Assembly: GCA_947478535.1 (NCBI GenBank)
Contig: CANJXD010000213.1
Span: forward strand, 1 to 8,977
Direction: 5' to 3'
DNA: 8,977 bases
From: Acetobacteraceae bacterium
GTDB taxonomy: Bacteria; Pseudomonadota; Alphaproteobacteria; Acetobacterales; Acetobacteraceae
The translations under genes were made by a program, and so were the position numbers. The notes under the pieces were generated by a model. That model was given only the letters and a program-made list of their open reading frames with translations. It was not told the DNA's origin and did no database searches. Shown piece after piece: positions 7,010 through 8,977 of this stretch; position 1 is the stretch's first letter, and each line of letters starts with the position of its first letter.

Positions 7010-7014
7010 CCTCC
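7010..7014 (-). promoter_or_regulatory. Ribosome binding site of rpsF
   Basis: GGAGG on the minus strand, 6 bases before the ATG at 7003, is the strongest Shine-Dalgarno in the window. It fixes the rpsF start and marks it as the first, highly translated gene of the operon. Confidence 0.8.
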
Positions 7015-7036
7015 GGCTGTCTCAGCCCTGCGAATA

Positions 7037-7051
7037 CCGGCACCATGCCGG
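7037..7051 (-). promoter_or_regulatory. Hairpin in the rpsF leader
   Basis: The leader transcript contains CCGGCA-UGG-UGCCGG, a perfect 6-base-pair stem with a 3-base loop, ending 33 bases before the rpsF ATG. A second CCGGC at 7077-7073 could pair with the GCCGG at 7052-7048 instead, so two mutually exclusive folds are possible. Many bacteria control rpsF with a leader RNA bound by the S6:S18 complex. Whether this structure is such an element cannot be decided by eye. Confidence 0.35.
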
Positions 7052-7111
7052 CATCACGCATAAGTGGGCATAGCCGGGATCGATGCCTCGGGTCCCGGCA
7101 GGGAAGCGGGG

Positions 7112-7140
7112 CGTAAAGCACGAAGCGGGCGGCCCGGCAA
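7112..7140 (-). promoter_or_regulatory. Candidate sigma-70-type promoter for rpsF operon
   Basis: TTGCCG (7140-7135) and TTTACG (7117-7112) are separated by 17 bases on the minus strand. The -35 resembles TTGACA, but the -10 matches TATAAT in only about three positions. It is placed sensibly, about 110 bases before rpsF and downstream of the possible RTX terminator, but the match is weak. Confidence 0.22.
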
Positions 7141-7181
7141 GCTTTTCAAGCGGAAACCCACGCCGGAGTGCGTATTTCGCC

Positions 7182-7219
7182 GGAATTGGGGGAGGAAACG
7201 CGCTCCCTCCCCCTCTTCC
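7182..7219 (-). terminator. Possible terminator hairpin after the RTX gene
   Basis: The minus-strand transcript can pair GGGGGAGG with CCUCCCCC (7213-7206 with 7195-7188) around a 10-base loop. The stem extends across a 2x2 internal loop by GGAA/UUCC (7219-7216 with 7185-7182). It lies 15 bases after the RTX stop codon. No U tract follows, so it may be a weak terminator or only a 3'-end stabiliser. Confidence 0.35.
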
Positions 7220-7234
7220 CTCGGCCAAGCGGCC

Positions 7235-8977
7235 TCAGACGAAGATGATGTCCGTATTGGCCAGGGTTGGCGCGGTCTGCAGTGTCGCGATCACCACCGC
7301 GGCCCCGGCCCCGGTGCCATCCGCGTCATAGCGGAGATCGCCGTTCGTCGTATTGTAGATGAAGCGGGTCGTCCCGTTCAGCGCCGTCGTCACCCCCGCT
7401 CCGGACCGGAAGGCACCCACATCCAGCGTGCCGGCCACGCCGCCATTGAAGGCCGTGGCCAGGAACAGCAGAGCGTCGCTGGCCGTCGTGAAACCGGTGA
7501 TCACGTCCGCGCCTTCATTCGTGGCGCCGTAGTAGAAGCTGTCCGCTCCGACACCACCGGACAGGCTATCCGCCGCCGCGCCACCGAACAGCGTATCCGC
7601 GCCAGCTGTGCCGGTTATGCTGTTCGCCCCGGCATTGCCCGTCAGCGCCTGGTCGGTCCCGGTGCCGATGAGGTGGTCCAGGTTCGTCGTCAGCGTGTAG
7701 ACTGAAAGCGCTGTCCGCACCGTGTCCGTGCCGCCGGTATCCGCCAGAAGATCGCCGGCATCGTCCACCAGGAACAGGTCGTTGCCGAGGCCGCCCGACA
7801 GGCTGTCCGCCCCCACACCACCATCCAGCGTATCCGCGCCCGCCGTGCCGGTGATGGTATTGGCACCGCCATTGCCCGTCAGCGCCTGCGCCGCACCCGT
7901 GCCCACCAGGACCTCGGCATCCGCCGCCAGCGTGTAGGCCGCGAGTGCCGTTCGCACCGTGTCCACGCCACCAGTGTCGGTGATGGCGTCTCCGGCATCA
8001 TCGATGACGTAGGTGTCGTTGCCATTGCCACCCGACAGACTATCGGCGCCCGTACCGCCGCTGAGCGTATCCGCACCAGTCCCGCCGCTGATCGTGTTGT
8101 CCGTCGTATTGCCGGTCAGCGCCTGCGCCGTGCCCGTGCCTTGCAGAATCTCGAACCCACTCAGCAGCGTGTAGCTACCGCTCGCAATCCGCACCGTATC
8201 CACACCGTCGGCATCGCTGACCAGGTCCGTCGCGACATCCAGCACGAACAGGTCGTCGCCGAGCCCGCCGACCAGGCTGTCATTGCCCGTTCCACCATCC
8301 AGCGTATCCGCGCCAGCCGTGCCGGTAATCGTGTTCGCCGCCGTGTTGCCTGTCAGCGCCTGGTCCGTCCCGGTGCCGATGAGGTTGTCCAGGTTCGTCG
8401 TCAGCGTGTAGGCGGAAAGCGCCGTGCGGACGGTGTCCGTCCCGCCGCTATCCGCCAGCAGATCACCGGCATCGTCCACGAAGTACAGGTCATTGCCGTT
8501 GCCGCCGGAGAGGCTGTCCGCCCCTGCGCCGCCATCCAGCGTATCCGCGCCGGCGGCTCCGATGATGGTGTTCCCCGTCGCATCGCCGGTCAGCGCCTGC
8601 GCCGTGCCCGTGCCCTGCAGAATCTCGAACCCGCTCAGCAGCGTGTAGCTCGCCAGGGTCGTCCGCACGGTATCCACGCCACCGGCATCGAGCATCGCGT
8701 CGGTCACGACGTCGAGGACATAGGTGTCATTGCCGAGCCCGCCCGACAGGCTATCGGCGCCCGTGCCGCCATCCAGCGTATCCGCGCCGGCGCCGCCGCT
8801 GATGGTGTTGTCCGTCGTATTGCCCGTCAGCGCCTGCGCCGTGCCGGTGCCTTGCAGAATCTCGAACCCCGCCAGCAGCGTGTGGTTTCCACTGGCGATC
8901 CGCACCGTATCGAGCCCGCCAGCGTCGCTGACGAGGTCAGCGGCGACATCCAGCACGAACAGGTCGTCGCCCAGCCC
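7235..8977 (-). CDS. RTX-type calcium-binding repeat protein, probably type I secreted (5' end missing)
   Basis: The frame is open to the window edge, so the N-terminus lies outside; 580 codons are visible. The visible part is six consecutive modules of exactly 79 residues, then a 99-residue C-terminal domain. Each module ends in about three RTX nonapeptides of the GGxGxDxLx type (for example GGAGADTLD, GGTGADSLS, GGLGNDTYV), which form calcium-binding beta-rolls. The roughly 50 residues between them carry a DTVR-YTL-L-GTG-QALTGN pattern common in large bacterial RTX proteins. The C-terminal domain has ADVITGF, TTRFIYNTTNGDLRYDADG (55-73 of the domain) and the ending TDIIFV, typical of uncleaved type I secretion signals. 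The likely role is a secreted or surface-attached adhesin or matrix protein; no enzymatic domain is visible in this part. No ABC exporter or membrane fusion gene lies in the window. The stop is 231 bases before rpsF. Confidence 0.9.
   Translation of the reverse strand, partial: GLGDDLFVLDVAADLVSDAGGLDTVRIASGNHTLLAGFEILQGTGTAQALTGNTTDNTISGGAGADTLDGGTGADSLSGGLGNDTYVLDVVTDAMLDAGGVDTVRTTLASYTLLSGFEILQGTGTAQALTGDATGNTIIGAAGADTLDGGAGADSLSGGNGNDLYFVDDAGDLLADSGGTDTVRTALSAYTLTTNLDNLIGTGTDQALTGNTAANTITGTAGADTLDGGTGNDSLVGGLGDDLFVLDVATDLVSDADGVDTVRIASGSYTLLSGFEILQGTGTAQALTGNTTDNTISGGTGADTLSGGTGADSLSGGNGNDTYVIDDAGDAITDTGGVDTVRTALAAYTLAADAEVLVGTGAAQALTGNGGANTITGTAGADTLDGGVGADSLSGGLGNDLFLVDDAGDLLADTGGTDTVRTALSVYTLTTNLDHLIGTGTDQALTGNAGANSITGTAGADTLFGGAAADSLSGGVGADSFYYGATNEGADVITGFTTASDALLFLATAFNGGVAGTLDVGAFRSGAGVTTALNGTTRFIYNTTNGDLRYDADGTGAGAAVVIATLQTAPTLANTDIIFV
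7535..8245 (-). repeat. Higher-order block B (modules 4-6), 711 bp
   Basis: This is the second copy of the three-module block. The middle modules (2 and 5) have diverged more than the outer ones, and module 6, adjoining the C-terminal domain, has lost some calcium-ligand positions (GGAAADSLS and GVGADSF replace GGTGNDSLV and GLGDDLF). Confidence 0.75.
8246..8956 (-). repeat. Higher-order block A (modules 1-3), 711 bp
   Basis: Modules 1-3 mirror modules 4-6 one for one. Module 1 differs from module 4 at about 9 of 79 residues and module 3 from module 6 at about 15 of 79, closer than adjacent modules are to each other. The 54-base stretch at 8358-8411 recurs 710-711 bases away at 7648-7701 almost unchanged. 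The block therefore looks like one copy of a three-module duplication. Confidence 0.75.

Larger units (their letters stand above)
7004..7234. other. Intergenic region between the RTX gene and rpsF
   Basis: These 231 bases contain a possible terminator hairpin for the RTX gene, a weak candidate promoter, the rpsF leader hairpin and the rpsF ribosome binding site. I see no convincing small gene, tRNA or insertion-sequence remnant in it. Confidence 0.75.
7535..8956 (-). repeat. Tandem array of six 237-bp (79-codon) RTX modules
   Basis: In transcription order the modules occupy 8956-8720, 8719-8483, 8482-8246, 8245-8009, 8008-7772 and 7771-7535, with no insertion or deletion between them. All keep the DTVR, YTL, GTG, QALTGN and GADTL/GNDSL landmarks at the same offset. 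The start of a further module is visible at 8977-8957 (GLGDDLF, the tail of the preceding unit), so the array continues outside the window. This is a coding repeat, not a CRISPR or intergenic repeat. Confidence 0.95.

Noticed and set aside
7225..7240. GGCCGCTTGGCC hairpin at the RTX stop codon as a terminator
   Set aside because: The stem is only four base pairs and no U tract follows; the longer hairpin at 7182-7219 is the better candidate.
8954..8956. GTG at 8956 as the start of the RTX gene
   Set aside because: The frame continues in consensus RTX sequence (GLGDDLF) to the window edge, so this valine is internal and the gene is truncated by the window.
7535..8956. Regular repeats as a possible CRISPR array
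   Set aside because: The 237-bp period is exactly 79 codons in one open frame with RTX motifs; there are no short identical repeats separated by unique spacers.

Overview
This window is GC-rich and every gene I can support lies on the minus strand. The gene order, the alphaproteobacterial-style rpsF-rpsR-(DUF2232 membrane protein)-rplI cluster followed by dnaB, and the protein sequences suggest an alphaproteobacterium, probably a Rhodospirillales/Acetobacteraceae (Roseomonas-like) organism. The class is fairly secure; the family is inference.

Read in the direction of transcription (high to low coordinates): (1) 8977-7235 is the 3' part of a large RTX-type calcium-binding, probably type I-secreted protein, made of six exact 79-residue modules plus a 99-residue C-terminal domain. 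(2) 7234-7004 is intergenic DNA with a possible hairpin terminator for the RTX gene, a weak candidate promoter, and a structured leader before rpsF. (3) 7003-4676 is a ribosomal protein operon: rpsF (bS6), rpsR (bS18), a DUF2232-like polytopic membrane protein, rplI (bL9). It ends in two hairpins, the second a convincing intrinsic terminator. (4) 4675-4460 is intergenic and carries a single DnaA-box-like site ahead of dnaB. (5) 4459-1 is a tightly packed run: dnaB (replicative helicase), a GNAT acetyltransferase, alr (alanine racemase), mlaE (lipid-transport permease) and mlaF (its ATPase, cut by the window edge). Neighbours here overlap or lie within a few bases, so they are probably one transcript with translational coupling.

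The run therefore joins ribosome assembly, replication fork unwinding, D-alanine supply for peptidoglycan and outer-membrane lipid asymmetry. These are core functions, and I do not see an undescribed defence, mobile or biosynthetic system. The points most worth a second look are: the missing Walker B catalytic glutamate in MlaF (Ala170); a three-module higher-order duplication in the RTX array; an Hpa2/Hpa3-like acetyltransferase directly upstream of alanine racemase, which suggests a D-amino-acid link; and regulatory-looking structure ahead of rpsF and dnaB.
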